From: Aquabacterium sp. NJ1
GTDB taxonomy: Bacteria > Pseudomonadota > Gammaproteobacteria > Burkholderiales > Burkholderiaceae_C
Direction: 5' to 3'
DNA length: 64,000 nucleotides
Assembly: GCF_000768065.1 (NCBI RefSeq)
Contig: NZ_JRKM01000001.1
Location: forward strand, 4,805,100 to 4,869,099
A program made the translations under genes and the position numbers. Below, piece after piece: positions 28,062-35,656 of the stretch (positions within the stretch are counted from its first letter, which is position 1; each line of letters starts with the position of its first letter). The notes beneath the pieces were generated by a model, which was not told where the DNA came from, made no database searches, and saw only the letters and a list, made by a program, of their open reading frames with translations.

Positions 28062-28238
28062 TTATTTGCCCAAGTGTCTGCGTACTGCGGCCGCAGAGTG
28101 GCCAACCGTACGGACAGCGTCCTTCAGTTTCTGTTCAGTCACCCCAAGGGTCTGAGTCCAATAGCGGACTTCCCAAGGTTCAGTAAGGCTGATCTGGCTT
28201 GCGTCTTGAGGACGCTTCAGGTTTAAGTTGTCGCTCAT
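28062..28238 (-). CDS. DUF3606 family small protein
   Basis: 58 aa. The family pattern is clear: 'I(S)LTEPWEVRYWTQTLGVTEQKLKDAVRTVGHSAAAVRRHLGK', a compact helix-turn-helix-like fold of unknown function common in proteobacterial chromosomes and mobile elements. The start 'MSDN' (ATG 28238) is the usual DUF3606 start; an upstream in-frame ATG (28283) adds 15 unrelated residues. A strong terminator follows. It is transcribed leftward, away from the CIRCE-type palindrome at 28476. Confidence 0.75.
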   Translation of the reverse strand: MSDNLNLKRPQDASQISLTEPWEVRYWTQTLGVTEQKLKDAVRTVGHSAAAVRRHLGK

Positions 28239-28319
28239 GATTCTGGAAAGGCTTTCTGCCAAGTAGGCATTGCAAAAAGACACCGCCTTGAAACCAGAAA
28301 TCCGATACCATTAAAACTG

Positions 28320-28405
28320 CACTGAGTATCTGAACTCAAGCACCCCTGGCGGTATACGACTGGGGTAGAACTCGCCGGGGGACCGCAATTCCCTCGGCGT
28401 TTTCG
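28320..28405 (+). ncRNA. Two-hairpin small RNA candidate, C4-antisense-RNA-like
   Basis: Hairpin 1 is ACCCC (28342-28346) with GGGGT (28362-28366). Hairpin 2 is CGCCGGGGGA (28373-28382) with TCCCTCGGCG (28390-28399), followed by TTTT, making it a terminator. TTGAAA at 28288-28293 is a possible -35. The layout and the loop GACCGCAAT remind me of phage C4 RNAs, which silence antirepressor (ant) translation in P1/P7. The many antirepressor genes in this element make that attractive. Recognition is from memory, so moderate confidence only. Confidence 0.4.
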
Positions 28406-28475
28406 TTTCTGAGGCGCATTATGCAACGTTCACGGGCACTGTGAATGCATACAGTTGGTTGCCTGAAGGGGCTTG

Positions 28476-28502
28476 TTAGCACTCTGTTGTGACGAGTGCT
28501 AA
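28476..28502. promoter_or_regulatory. CIRCE-type operator, TTAGCACTC-N9-GAGTGCTAA
   Basis: An exact match to the CIRCE consensus bound by the heat-shock repressor HrcA, including the 9-base spacer (28485-28493). No groES/groEL or dnaK gene is near. The nearest downstream gene is at 28851 and the nearest leftward start is at 28238. Half-sites resemble the AGCACT units of the operators at 37597-37653, so it could instead belong to an element-specific repressor. Confidence 0.75.
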
Positions 28503-28850
28503 TCGCGTGTAACCTTCATGCCCCTAATGTGGTGCAGTGTAGGCTTTGGTCCGAAATACCAAGTTATGTCCGGTGTTCTGTCCCGTCGTTTGATGGCGTG
28601 ATTCTCAGTTGCACCGCTATTGGCCCGCCATTTCGCGCGTGATGGACTCCGCCGCGTTTGCTTGCAGGCGGACAGTCAAAGAGGTATGAGCCCATGTGCG
28701 CATAGATTGCTCCTTGTCGTTGAGACATGGGGTATCCGTTGCGAGGGCGCTTAACTGTGCTCTTTCAGCAAACTGTCAGGCCATCCCAACGTTTCCGCAG
28801 GGGTGCCCCCGACATACTTCGACGCATTACTCGATGTGAAGGGGGAAAGA

Positions 28851-29315
28851 ATGTTGGGAATGGGGAGAGCGGGCATCCTGTCAATTGGGCTGATGGTCGC
28901 GGGGGTGCTCGCCGGGCAGTTGATGGCGAATCCACCCAGCGAGGAGCGGCTGGTCGTACTAAGTGAGCCCTTCAGGCTCATGGTGATTGAGCAAATGCAG
29001 GCGCCCCTGTGCGTGCCTTGGCGGAGCGTCAGAGTTGGGGAGGCGGAGCCTGTTGGGATGAGCAACGCCCGCTCGGACGCTTGCGCTCAATTCGCAAGAT
29101 ATCGAAATTCCGGGATATACGGCGGAGACCCGCCCAACGACCCGTTTGAGTACAACATGATGACGTGGGAGCTTAAGGCGCAATTGGAGGCGGACACCCT
29201 ACACGCCTATGCGTGGGAGCTTGGGCTTCCCCTCGGCTGCTTGTTGTCCCTGTGTGCCGGTCCATTTCTGAGGCGAACATATCGGCGCGCGCGCGGGGCT
29301 CACGACGAAAGTTAA
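28851..29315 (+). CDS. Unknown protein with two hydrophobic segments
   Basis: 154 aa from ATG 28851, preceded by GGGGGAAAG. A hydrophobic segment near the N-terminus ('AGILSIGLMVAGVLAGQLM', about 6-25) is followed by a soluble stretch of about 90 residues with three cysteines. A second hydrophobic segment ('LGLPLGCLLSLCAGPFL', about 120-138) precedes a basic tail ('RRTYRRAR'). This suggests a membrane protein with a periplasmic domain. No family recognised. It is the only rightward gene between the control region and the leftward virion operon. Confidence 0.55.
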   Translation: MLGMGRAGILSIGLMVAGVLAGQLMANPPSEERLVVLSEPFRLMVIEQMQAPLCVPWRSVRVGEAEPVGMSNARSDACAQFARYRNSGIYGGDPPNDPFEYNMMTWELKAQLEADTLHAYAWELGLPLGCLLSLCAGPFLRRTYRRARGAHDES

Positions 29316-29386
29316 AGAAAGACAGATGCGCGCACGGGTGCACGCTTGAGGTAACAGGCAGGCCCACTCAGGGGCCCACCATCAAC

Positions 29387-29980
29387 CTACCAGGGCGGAT
29401 CTAAGCCCTCATCGTCTGCCGGGCACCAGTCACCCTCGTCTAACAAGTCGTCGCCCTGTGAGGCCGGCTGGGTTCCTTCCTGAGCCACTGGCGAGGGCTC
29501 ATCCCATGGTGGTGGCTCAATGGCCTGTGGCCCTTCGGGCTGTGTGACCACATCTTCCCCGCCTGCCTGTGCCCGTGCCTTGTTTGCCTCTCTGGTGGCC
29601 TTGGCCTTCTCCAGCATCTTGGCCTTGTCCATGGCCTCCCGCTGGGCTGCCTTGATGATGTCTTCGGCTTCCTTGCGGGCATTGGCCAGGATGGCCCTGG
29701 ATTGCTTGAGGACCAGCCGGGTGGCCTCGTCCATCAGCTTGTCCATGACCTTGGCCCGTAGGTCCTTCTCGATGCTGCGCTCCAGCTCGGCACACTTGGC
29801 GCACTTGTTGGACGAGGTCAGCCTGAGCGCCCCATGCTTTGAAGACCTGCGGCAGTAGTACTTGGATTGGAAGACCTTCAACCTCTGCGCCTTGGCTTGG
29901 TCACGGGTGATGGGCGGAGTGAACTCCTCTGTGGACGAAAGGCGGCCCATGAAGCTGCCCAGGTAACTGGGTTCATTCAT
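29387..29980 (-). CDS. Phage-like protein with cysteine cluster and long coiled coil
   Basis: 197 aa. Near the N-terminus 'YYCRRSSKHGALRLTSSNKCAKC' holds a possible zinc-ribbon (Cys, His, Cys-x2-Cys). Residues about 75-150 form a charged Ala/Lys/Glu coiled coil ('ANARKEAEDIIKAAQREAMDKAKMLEKAKATREANKARAQ'), and the tail is acidic and Pro-rich ('DEGDWCPADDEGLDPPW'). Such coiled-coil proteins are often scaffolding or accessory virion components, but I cannot assign it. The ATG 29980 has AAAGG 7 nt upstream and overlaps the stop of the preceding gene (ATGA). It is the last gene of the leftward operon. Confidence 0.6.
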   Translation of the reverse strand: MNEPSYLGSFMGRLSSTEEFTPPITRDQAKAQRLKVFQSKYYCRRSSKHGALRLTSSNKCAKCAELERSIEKDLRAKVMDKLMDEATRLVLKQSRAILANARKEAEDIIKAAQREAMDKAKMLEKAKATREANKARAQAGGEDVVTQPEGPQAIEPPPWDEPSPVAQEGTQPASQGDDLLDEGDWCPADDEGLDPPW

Positions 29981-30168
29981 GGATGACCTTTCGGTGTCAG
30001 AGGCAGCCACCAAGGAAGGTGACTGCACATGACCATCCCAATCAGGATTGACCAAGGATGTAGTACCCAATCAGGGAACCCTATTCCATGGTCAGCAGGC
30101 GAAGCCGTTCCATGGTCGTGAGCTTTAGGTCCACCAAGGTCATCTTGGGTTGTCTTCGCTTCGCTCAT
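29977..30168 (-). CDS. Small one-helix membrane protein of the virion operon
   Basis: 63 aa from ATG 30168, with a hydrophilic His/Asp-rich half followed by one hydrophobic segment ('LHPWSILIGMVMCSHLPWWLPL'). Its TGA overlaps the next start (ATGA), so translation is coupled. An in-frame ATG at 30270, overlapping the end of the 30257 gene by 14 nt, would give 97 aa and is a real alternative. Size, single helix and location in a late operon would fit a holin-like or injection-related protein, but there is no homology to support it. Confidence 0.5.
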   Translation of the reverse strand: MSEAKTTQDDLGGPKAHDHGTASPADHGIGFPDWVLHPWSILIGMVMCSHLPWWLPLTPKGHP

Positions 30169-30256
30169 CTTCTCTATTCTTATCTTACTGAACAGGAACG
30201 AACACGCGTTGAACACTTGTTGAACAGGTGTTGCTGCTGTGTTCATGCGCTGTTGA

Positions 30257-30718
30257 TCAGAATTCTTCATAGGCGCCTGCTGTTGGTTGAGCCGGGGGTA
30301 GGGTGGGTGTCGCAGCCGGAGGGGCGCTGCTCCTCGCCCGTGCGCTTGCCTTACCTGCTGCTGACTTCTTCTCGATGCTGTCCAGCGCGGCTGCGTGTTG
30401 TTCCAGTAGGTCCGGGATGGTCCAGCAGTCGCACTCTGGTTCAAACCCAAAGTCAGGGCTGACCACATCCCGAATCTCTGCATCGGTCATGGTGTCCTGT
30501 TGGGCCATGCGGGCCAGTTGAGCCCGTGAACGTTCCACCTGTGCGGCGCTTATGGGCTTGCAGTCGGTCATCCAGTAGTGGGTACGGAGGATGTGCCGAA
30601 GGGCAATCTGGCGGGCGTTCAGATTGTGGCTGTAGGTCTGCTCTTGGGTTGGATAGGTCTGGTGCCAGCCCATGAGGGCGGAGGGCTTACGGGTGGCTCT
30701 GGCGGATGGGTGGGACAT
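30257..30718 (-). CDS. Hypothetical phage-type protein
   Basis: 153 aa. The N-terminal half is helical and has 'LNARQIALRHILRTHYWMTDCKPISAAQVERSRAQLARMAQQDTMTDAEIRDVV'; the C-terminal half is a low-complexity Ala/Pro tail. There are no membrane segments. It overlaps the upstream gene by 32 nt and is fifth in the leftward operon that begins with the ejection protein at 34741. Not recognised. Confidence 0.5.
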   Translation of the reverse strand: MSHPSARATRKPSALMGWHQTYPTQEQTYSHNLNARQIALRHILRTHYWMTDCKPISAAQVERSRAQLARMAQQDTMTDAEIRDVVSPDFGFEPECDCWTIPDLLEQHAAALDSIEKKSAAGKASARARSSAPPAATPTLPPAQPTAGAYEEF

Positions 30719-30908
30719 GGTTGCGTTGTTCGTTGATTGCGGTCAGGCGTTGGTGGTCGAGGATCAAGAGGGCAAAGGTCTCATTCAGGGACGGACGGAC
30801 CCCAGTGGCCGCCTCTTGCTTGCGTTGGGTGTCCTTCACATGATTGAAGGCACTCATTGGGATGGGGATGGTCCGCATCACTGCGGGCTCTGCGTGTTGG
30901 TGGTTCAT
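30687..30908 (-). CDS. Small hypothetical protein, possibly DNA-binding
   Basis: 73 aa from ATG 30908. The segment 'RTIPIPMSAFNHVKDTQRKQEAATGVRPSLNETFALLILDHQRL' has a short strand followed by two helices, a pattern compatible with a ribbon-helix-helix (Arc-like) fold; this is a weak resemblance only. It lies between the gp14-like gene and the 153-aa gene of the leftward operon. Confidence 0.45.
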   Translation of the reverse strand: MNHQHAEPAVMRTIPIPMSAFNHVKDTQRKQEAATGVRPSLNETFALLILDHQRLTAINEQRNHVPPIRQSHP

Positions 30909-31015
30909 GATTTGTGGTTCTTTGAGTGAGGCGGGTGGCCATACAGGCGCACCAAAGCACTGCACCCCGGTGAGATGGGGCACAGTGCTGCGCTTCGGGT
31001 GGGATCAGGTGCCGG

Positions 31016-31537
31016 CTAGGCCTTGCCTTGGGAGGCCATCTTGTCCAGCTTGGATTGCTGCTGGGACTGGTTGTAGGCCCCCATCGCCTGGGTGCCAATC
31101 TGGAGCATGGTGCCCACTTTGGATGGCGCCGTGATAGCCTTGATTTGGGACAGCGCGTTTTGTCGGCTGGCGATGGACGCCTGACCAATCTCGGCCATGG
31201 CGTTACGGTTGTTGGCGTTCACAGTGGCGAGGTTCTCATCCTGCTGGAGTTGCTGGACGGAGCGACCACGGCTCACGGTGTTGCCACCCCCGTATTCACC
31301 TGAGATGGTGTCCAGGGTTGCCATGTCGGCCAAGGCTGCCTTGTGGGCCGCGTGCATCTCATCGGCTGCTGCGGCGTTCTGCTGCTCCATCTGCCTGGAG
31401 AGGTCCGCCTGCCGCATGTCCTCGGCCTTAGATAGGGCCTCGCTTTGGTTCTCGGCGGCCTTAACGCCTTCCTTGTGTGCCTGGAGGGTGGCCATGATGG
31501 ACAGGCCCGCCATGGTTGCGGTTACTGGATCACACAC
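31016..31537 (-). CDS. T7 gp14-like internal virion / ejection protein
   Basis: 173 aa from GTG 31537, which has AAAGGA 8 nt upstream. The start 'MCDPVTATMAGLSIMATLQAHKEGVKAAE', the long Ala/Gln-rich helices and the 'AEIGQASIASRQNALSQ' block are typical of podovirus internal virion protein B (T7 gp14, 196 aa), which is ejected into the host to form the outer-membrane end of the DNA channel. It follows a 49-aa gene in the same operon as the lysozyme-bearing ejection protein. No portal, tail tube or capsid gene accompanies it. Confidence 0.65.
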   Translation of the reverse strand: MCDPVTATMAGLSIMATLQAHKEGVKAAENQSEALSKAEDMRQADLSRQMEQQNAAAADEMHAAHKAALADMATLDTISGEYGGGNTVSRGRSVQQLQQDENLATVNANNRNAMAEIGQASIASRQNALSQIKAITAPSKVGTMLQIGTQAMGAYNQSQQQSKLDKMASQGKA

Positions 31538-31679
31538 TGGGCAGGTCCTTTGCAGGGGCGCTGGGGAGGGGAGGAAAGCCCCAGGGGTTCTCCAGCTCAT
31601 CCCGCAGGATGTCCCGCATGGTTTGCGAGTCTGCGGCGTCTTGCGGTTGTTCGCTGGGGCTTTGTTGGTCGTTGCTCAT
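31530..31679 (-). CDS. Small acidic linker-type protein of the virion operon
   Basis: 49 aa from ATG 31679, hydrophilic and Gln/Ser/Asp-rich, ending 'NPWGFPPLPSAPAKDLPSV'. Its stop overlaps the GTG start of the gp14-like gene by 8 nt, and its start lies 78 nt after the stop of the large ejection protein. The position argues for a real gene. No family recognised and no ribosome site of normal type is visible. Confidence 0.45.
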   Translation of the reverse strand: MSNDQQSPSEQPQDAADSQTMRDILRDELENPWGFPPLPSAPAKDLPSV

Positions 31680-31756
31680 GGCTTCGTTGGTCGTGTTGAG
31701 TTGGAGGAAAGGGGAGGGGAAAGGGGAGACACAGGCGGATGCCCGTGCCCATCCCG

Positions 31757-34741
31757 TCACTGAGAGGCCACCGAGAGGCGGGCCTTCCAGGCGGGGAGAC
31801 CTTGGAGGAGCGAGGCGCGCAGGTCCAAGGCGCGGGTGTCCTCGGTGCGCTGGCCCTGCTGGTTGGTGTAGTAGGTGCGCAGCTCAGACCGGAAGGCCTG
31901 CGTGTCACCCTTGGCCAGGGCAGCCCATGCCTTGCGGTATTGGCCGGCATCCCCGGTTTGGTAGGCCACATCTAGCATCACTGCCTTCTGCGGTGCGCTC
32001 AGGGATGCCCACAGTCCAGGCTTCACACCCTCGGCCACCTTCTTGACCCGCTCGTCCACGCGTCGCATGGTTAGCTGGGTCAGCCATTTGGCCTGCTCGG
32101 GTGTGAGTGCAGCTTTCCCCGCCTTGATGTCTTCAATGCGGTTGGGCGGGACACCCACGGCCTGGAGGTCGGCGGCAGTGGTCGAGGCGTTGCCCTTGAG
32201 GTTGTAGCCTGCGCCGATGTTCAGGCCCGCACCCCGGGCAGGGTCACTGTACGCAGACAGCACCACACCTTCACGGACTGTGGCCAGGGAGGCCGCCAGC
32301 TTCACATGGTCAGCGCTGGGCACGCTGCCCGAGTCATCCCCGAAGGCAAGGCCCAGCGCCGTCCTTGCGGTCAGCTTGGGGTCCACCCGCACACTGCCTC
32401 GGCTCACCTCCAGGGTGTTGTCCCCTGTGGGCTTGCCCAGGTCAACTGCGGGCCCGCCCGTGAGCTTGGCCATGGTGGCCTTGTGTTGCTGGACATCGAG
32501 GAGGCCCACATCGGTGGACGTGAGGTAGCCCGTGGATTTGCCCTTAGCGAGGAGCACCGGGTCAATCATGGAGACATCCTTGCCGGCCCGAATGTCCTTC
32601 ACAACCTGATAGAGCTGCTGGGCTTCCGCAGGCTGTAGGTTTGTCTTCACGTCATACCTACGCATGATGTCGGCGAAGGAGATGTGATCCTTGGTCTTCT
32701 CACTGACCCCGTTAACCACCTTCACTGCATACACCCCGGTGTCCCCTACGGGCTGATACCGGATGTAGGACCCCGAGGGGAATTCCCCAGCCTTCTCCAG
32801 CTGGGCGGAGTAGGACTGTGTGAGGTCCGAGAAGGCATCACCAGCACGCTCAGAGCCTTGCCCCGAGGGGACACGCACGGCACGCCGGGTGGTTGCATCC
32901 ATGACCCAGTTATCCCGGGCCATGCTTTCCACCTTGGCCATCACTTCGTCCTTGCTGTACTGGGGGTTGGCCTTCCAGAATTCTCGGACCTTCTGAGCCG
33001 TCCAGTCGCCCACCTCCAAGTCATTCTTGGGGCGGCCATTCATGCCCAGGGCGCCACCCCAGAGGCGGAACATGGCGGACCCTGTGACACTCTTCTTGGC
33101 TGTCTCCTCCACCTCCTTGAGGAAGGCAGGGTCACTCTGGCGCTTCACTGCGCTGGCCTTGGCTTCCGGTGAGTTGGCCATGTAGGCGTTCTCGTAGGCC
33201 GTCTTGGAGTCCCGCCCGAAGTCATACGCCTGGGTGTTGTAGACCCTCAGGATGTCATCGGCCTCACCCTTGAAGTACAGGTCACGGTACTGGGGTGACC
33301 CCGACAGGGCGCGGTACAGGGCAGCCGAGGCCAGGAACCCCGAGGAGGGGCCCTGCTGGTCAGGCATGGAGGTAACCGAGGTGCCCACCAAGCGGGTCAA
33401 GGCTTCCATGGGGATGGACGCCCGGGACTTGGAGTGCGCCTGGATGATCTGCTCGGAGAGGGCCTGGATGGTGCTCTGGCGCTCGGCCTCGGGCACGTTG
33501 GCACCGTCAGCGAAGACACGCCATGCAGCCGTGGCAGCGGGCCCCAGCTTGGCTTCCATGACCTTCTTCTGGATGTCGGGCTCATAGCGGCCCAGCATGC
33601 CCGCATCGTAGGCACTCAGGGCTTCGTTCTCCAGCGCCTTCTTGGCCATGCGGTCCCGCGCTTGGTTCACGTAGGCGGCCCCCTGCTCGGCGGACAGAGA
33701 GTTCTTCCCCACGTAGTCGCGGATGTAGTCCTCGGTGACGGCTGCGGGGTTCTCATCCACCAGCTTGTCCAGCTTCACCCGGGTGGTGTAGCGGTCGCCC
33801 TCGGTGGCCTCGTGCATGCGCTGGTCACGCTGGGTGGCCGCGTGGCGCTTGTGGGCGTCGATTGCTTCCGACAGGTCCGGGGCCAGGATGCGCAGGGTGC
33901 GCCCGTCCGCATTGGGTGCATCAAAGACATCGAACAGTTCAGGCTTACCCCCGGCCTGTTCACTCATGGACGCAATGCGCTGGAGGACAGCCTTGGTGGC
34001 GGTCTCCGGGTGGACCTGAATGGTTGCCCCTTGGTCAATGATCCAGTGGGCCTTACTGGCCAGCTCCTCGGGGGACTGGTCCAGTGACATGCCATTGCTG
34101 GCAATCTCGGCCATGGTCTGCTTGCGCTCGCTTTCATGGCGGGCCACGAGCCTGGATGTGTCTGCGGCCTTGATGCGCTGGGTCACCTCATCCAAGTGTG
34201 CGCCCATGATGGCCACTTGGCTGGGGTCTTGAAGACCAGTCAGGGCCGTGCGACGTTGGTCCGCCAGGAAGGTCTCCACGTTGAAGTCAGGGAGGTCCTT
34301 CTGGTTCTCATACTGGGCGGTGACATCACCAGCCACTTGGAGGGCGGAGCGCTGCGCCAGTGTGTGCTTGAACCGCTCACGGTACAGCTCACCAAAGGCC
34401 GGGGGCACATCCGATGGGACCGCAACGGGGGCGCCTGTCAGTGCATCGCGGGGGTGTTCCTCCTTGTATGCCTTGGCGTCCGCCTGCTTGAATGTCTCGT
34501 CCCGAGTTTCGTTGTGCGAGGCGGTTAGGTACTTCTGAAGCTCAGGGTTGAGCGCCTGGAGGCCATGGAGGAGGCCTGCCACATCGGGGCTGACTGCCTC
34601 GGGGGCGATGTCGTGGGCGTTCACCCTGGCCACCACCTGGGACCTGATGGGCGGTTGCGATGGCTGGAGCTGGGGGCGGGGCGTGAGGTTCTGTGTGTCG
34701 TTCATGTTCGTTGGTCGTTGGTCGTTGGATAGGATGCCCAT
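31757..34741 (-). CDS. Large internal virion protein with C-terminal lysozyme domain
   Basis: 994 aa. The body is helical and hydrophilic with no membrane segments, and contains 'SSGFLASAALYRALSGSPQYRDLYFKGEADDILRVYNTQ', a style typical of podovirus ejection proteins (T7 gp15/gp16). The last 170 residues are a T4-type (GH24) lysozyme domain: 'REGVVLSAYSDPARGAG' supplies Glu824 and Asp833 with the T4 E-x8-D spacing, and the third T4 residue (Thr26) is replaced near 'GLNIGAGYN'. It would open peptidoglycan during DNA injection. Starts at ATG 34741 (AGG nearby), GTG 34744 or ATG 34705 are all possible. First gene of the leftward operon. Confidence 0.7.
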   Translation of the reverse strand: MGILSNDQRPTNMNDTQNLTPRPQLQPSQPPIRSQVVARVNAHDIAPEAVSPDVAGLLHGLQALNPELQKYLTASHNETRDETFKQADAKAYKEEHPRDALTGAPVAVPSDVPPAFGELYRERFKHTLAQRSALQVAGDVTAQYENQKDLPDFNVETFLADQRRTALTGLQDPSQVAIMGAHLDEVTQRIKAADTSRLVARHESERKQTMAEIASNGMSLDQSPEELASKAHWIIDQGATIQVHPETATKAVLQRIASMSEQAGGKPELFDVFDAPNADGRTLRILAPDLSEAIDAHKRHAATQRDQRMHEATEGDRYTTRVKLDKLVDENPAAVTEDYIRDYVGKNSLSAEQGAAYVNQARDRMAKKALENEALSAYDAGMLGRYEPDIQKKVMEAKLGPAATAAWRVFADGANVPEAERQSTIQALSEQIIQAHSKSRASIPMEALTRLVGTSVTSMPDQQGPSSGFLASAALYRALSGSPQYRDLYFKGEADDILRVYNTQAYDFGRDSKTAYENAYMANSPEAKASAVKRQSDPAFLKEVEETAKKSVTGSAMFRLWGGALGMNGRPKNDLEVGDWTAQKVREFWKANPQYSKDEVMAKVESMARDNWVMDATTRRAVRVPSGQGSERAGDAFSDLTQSYSAQLEKAGEFPSGSYIRYQPVGDTGVYAVKVVNGVSEKTKDHISFADIMRRYDVKTNLQPAEAQQLYQVVKDIRAGKDVSMIDPVLLAKGKSTGYLTSTDVGLLDVQQHKATMAKLTGGPAVDLGKPTGDNTLEVSRGSVRVDPKLTARTALGLAFGDDSGSVPSADHVKLAASLATVREGVVLSAYSDPARGAGLNIGAGYNLKGNASTTAADLQAVGVPPNRIEDIKAGKAALTPEQAKWLTQLTMRRVDERVKKVAEGVKPGLWASLSAPQKAVMLDVAYQTGDAGQYRKAWAALAKGDTQAFRSELRTYYTNQQGQRTEDTRALDLRASLLQGLPAWKARLSVASQ

Positions 34742-35143
34742 CACCGCCTGTGTGAACCCTGGGGAGGGAATGGGTGGGGGCTAGAGGCGGGGTTTAGGGG
34801 CCGTTTTTTGCCCATGCCGCAGCCCCGCCCTCGATGGATAGGGGCGGAGCGCAGCGATTTGGGCGAAGCAGGCAGGTGTGCTCAAGGCCTCCACTGCCCT
34901 GGGGAATGGGCTGGAGGAGAGCTAGAGGCGGGGTTTAGATGCCCGTGGTGGGGCTGCTCTTTGCACCTCATCAACCCGCTTACCTGTGAAAATCACGGAT
35001 AAGGGGCTGATGCCTTACGGGGGAAGTGAGCGTGCTTCGGGGAGGGGCTGGGTTCAAACAGTGGAAGTCCCCAGATTGGGATTGCCCTTATCACTGAAAT
35101 TCTGGGATAAGGACCTGACCAGCTCTAGCCAATTCATTGAATT
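34742..35143. other. 402-bp region upstream of the virion operon, with 17-bp direct repeats
   Basis: CTAGAGGCGGGGTTTAG occurs at 34781-34797 and 34922-34938, 141 bp apart, just upstream of the leftward operon. An inverted repeat CCTTATC/GATAAGG lies at 35088-35114. No credible ORF. The repeats are candidate promoter or regulator sites. Confidence 0.55.
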
Positions 35144-35554
35144 TCAATGTTTTGCGGCGAAACCCGGCTGACTGTGGCCCAGCGCAGAGGGGCCCTTGAA
35201 GGCGTCCGAGCTAGGCGTTGCCCCGCGTACCAGCTCCTCAATCACCATGTCACACCAGACGGAGAACTTCACGTCCAGCCAGCGGGCGAAGAACACGGCC
35301 AGCTTGGGGTGCGCCCAGGTCCCGCCGTGGTGCCCACGCTTGGTGGTGCTCAATTCACTAATTTTTAGGGATTCACGGAGGGCTCCCAGGTATTCAGCCG
35401 TAGTCGGGAGAATCCAGAAGTTGTCCAGGCGCCTACCGAAGGCCTGCGCGGCGGCGGTCATGTTGAACCAGCCGTCAGCACGGAATGTCAGGGCTTGGCC
35501 AGTAGCGGGGTAGGTGCGGGTAACGAGGGCGGTCCGAGCCCAAATCCCTGGATT
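35144..35554 (-). pseudogene. KilA-N domain regulator lacking a canonical start
   Basis: The frame is open from 35554 to the stop at 35144. Its translation shows an almost complete KilA-N domain: 'GQALTFRADGWFNMTAAAQAFGRRLDNFW', then 'SELSTTKRGHHGGTWAHPKLAVFFARWL' and 'FSVWCDMVIEELVRG'. The domain begins about 25 residues before the only ATG (35461), and no ATG, GTG or TTG lies upstream before the in-frame TGA at 35555-35557. Either a rare start (CTG 35491 or ATT 35545) is used, or the 5' end was lost. KilA-N proteins are phage DNA-binding regulators and antirepressors. The missing start coincides with palindromes at 35542-35620. Confidence 0.65.
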
Positions 35555-35630
35555 TCAGTGATTTGGACCGGGTAGTCCCCTGGACTCCAGGGTACTGACG
35601 CAATTCCCCGGAATTCGGGGGATTTGAAAG
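35542..35630. repeat. Cluster of short inverted repeats at the 5' end of the KilA-N gene
   Basis: Three adjacent palindromic units are seen: AAATCCCTGGATTT at 35542-35555, CCCCTGGACTCCAGGG around 35577-35592, and a CCCCGGAATTCGGGG core around 35606-35620. On the minus strand the first unit reads ATCACTGAAATCCAGGGAT, nearly the same as the 35093-35110 repeat. They may be operators or attenuator hairpins. Confidence 0.5.
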
Positions 35631-35656
35631 TGACCAGGGCACTCGCCGATAGGGCA

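Larger units (their letters stand above)
28284..28850. other. 567-bp intergenic control region of the element
   Basis: It lies between divergent genes (DUF3606 leftward, a membrane protein rightward). It contains a two-hairpin RNA candidate (28320-28405), a perfect CIRCE-type palindrome (28476-28502) and a hairpin TCCGCC/GGCGGA near 28648-28674. No ORF with a credible ribosome site was found. Confidence 0.6.

Noticed and set aside
28476..28502. The CIRCE-like palindrome as a terminator
   Set aside because: No T-run follows on either strand, and the match to the HrcA consensus including spacer length is exact.
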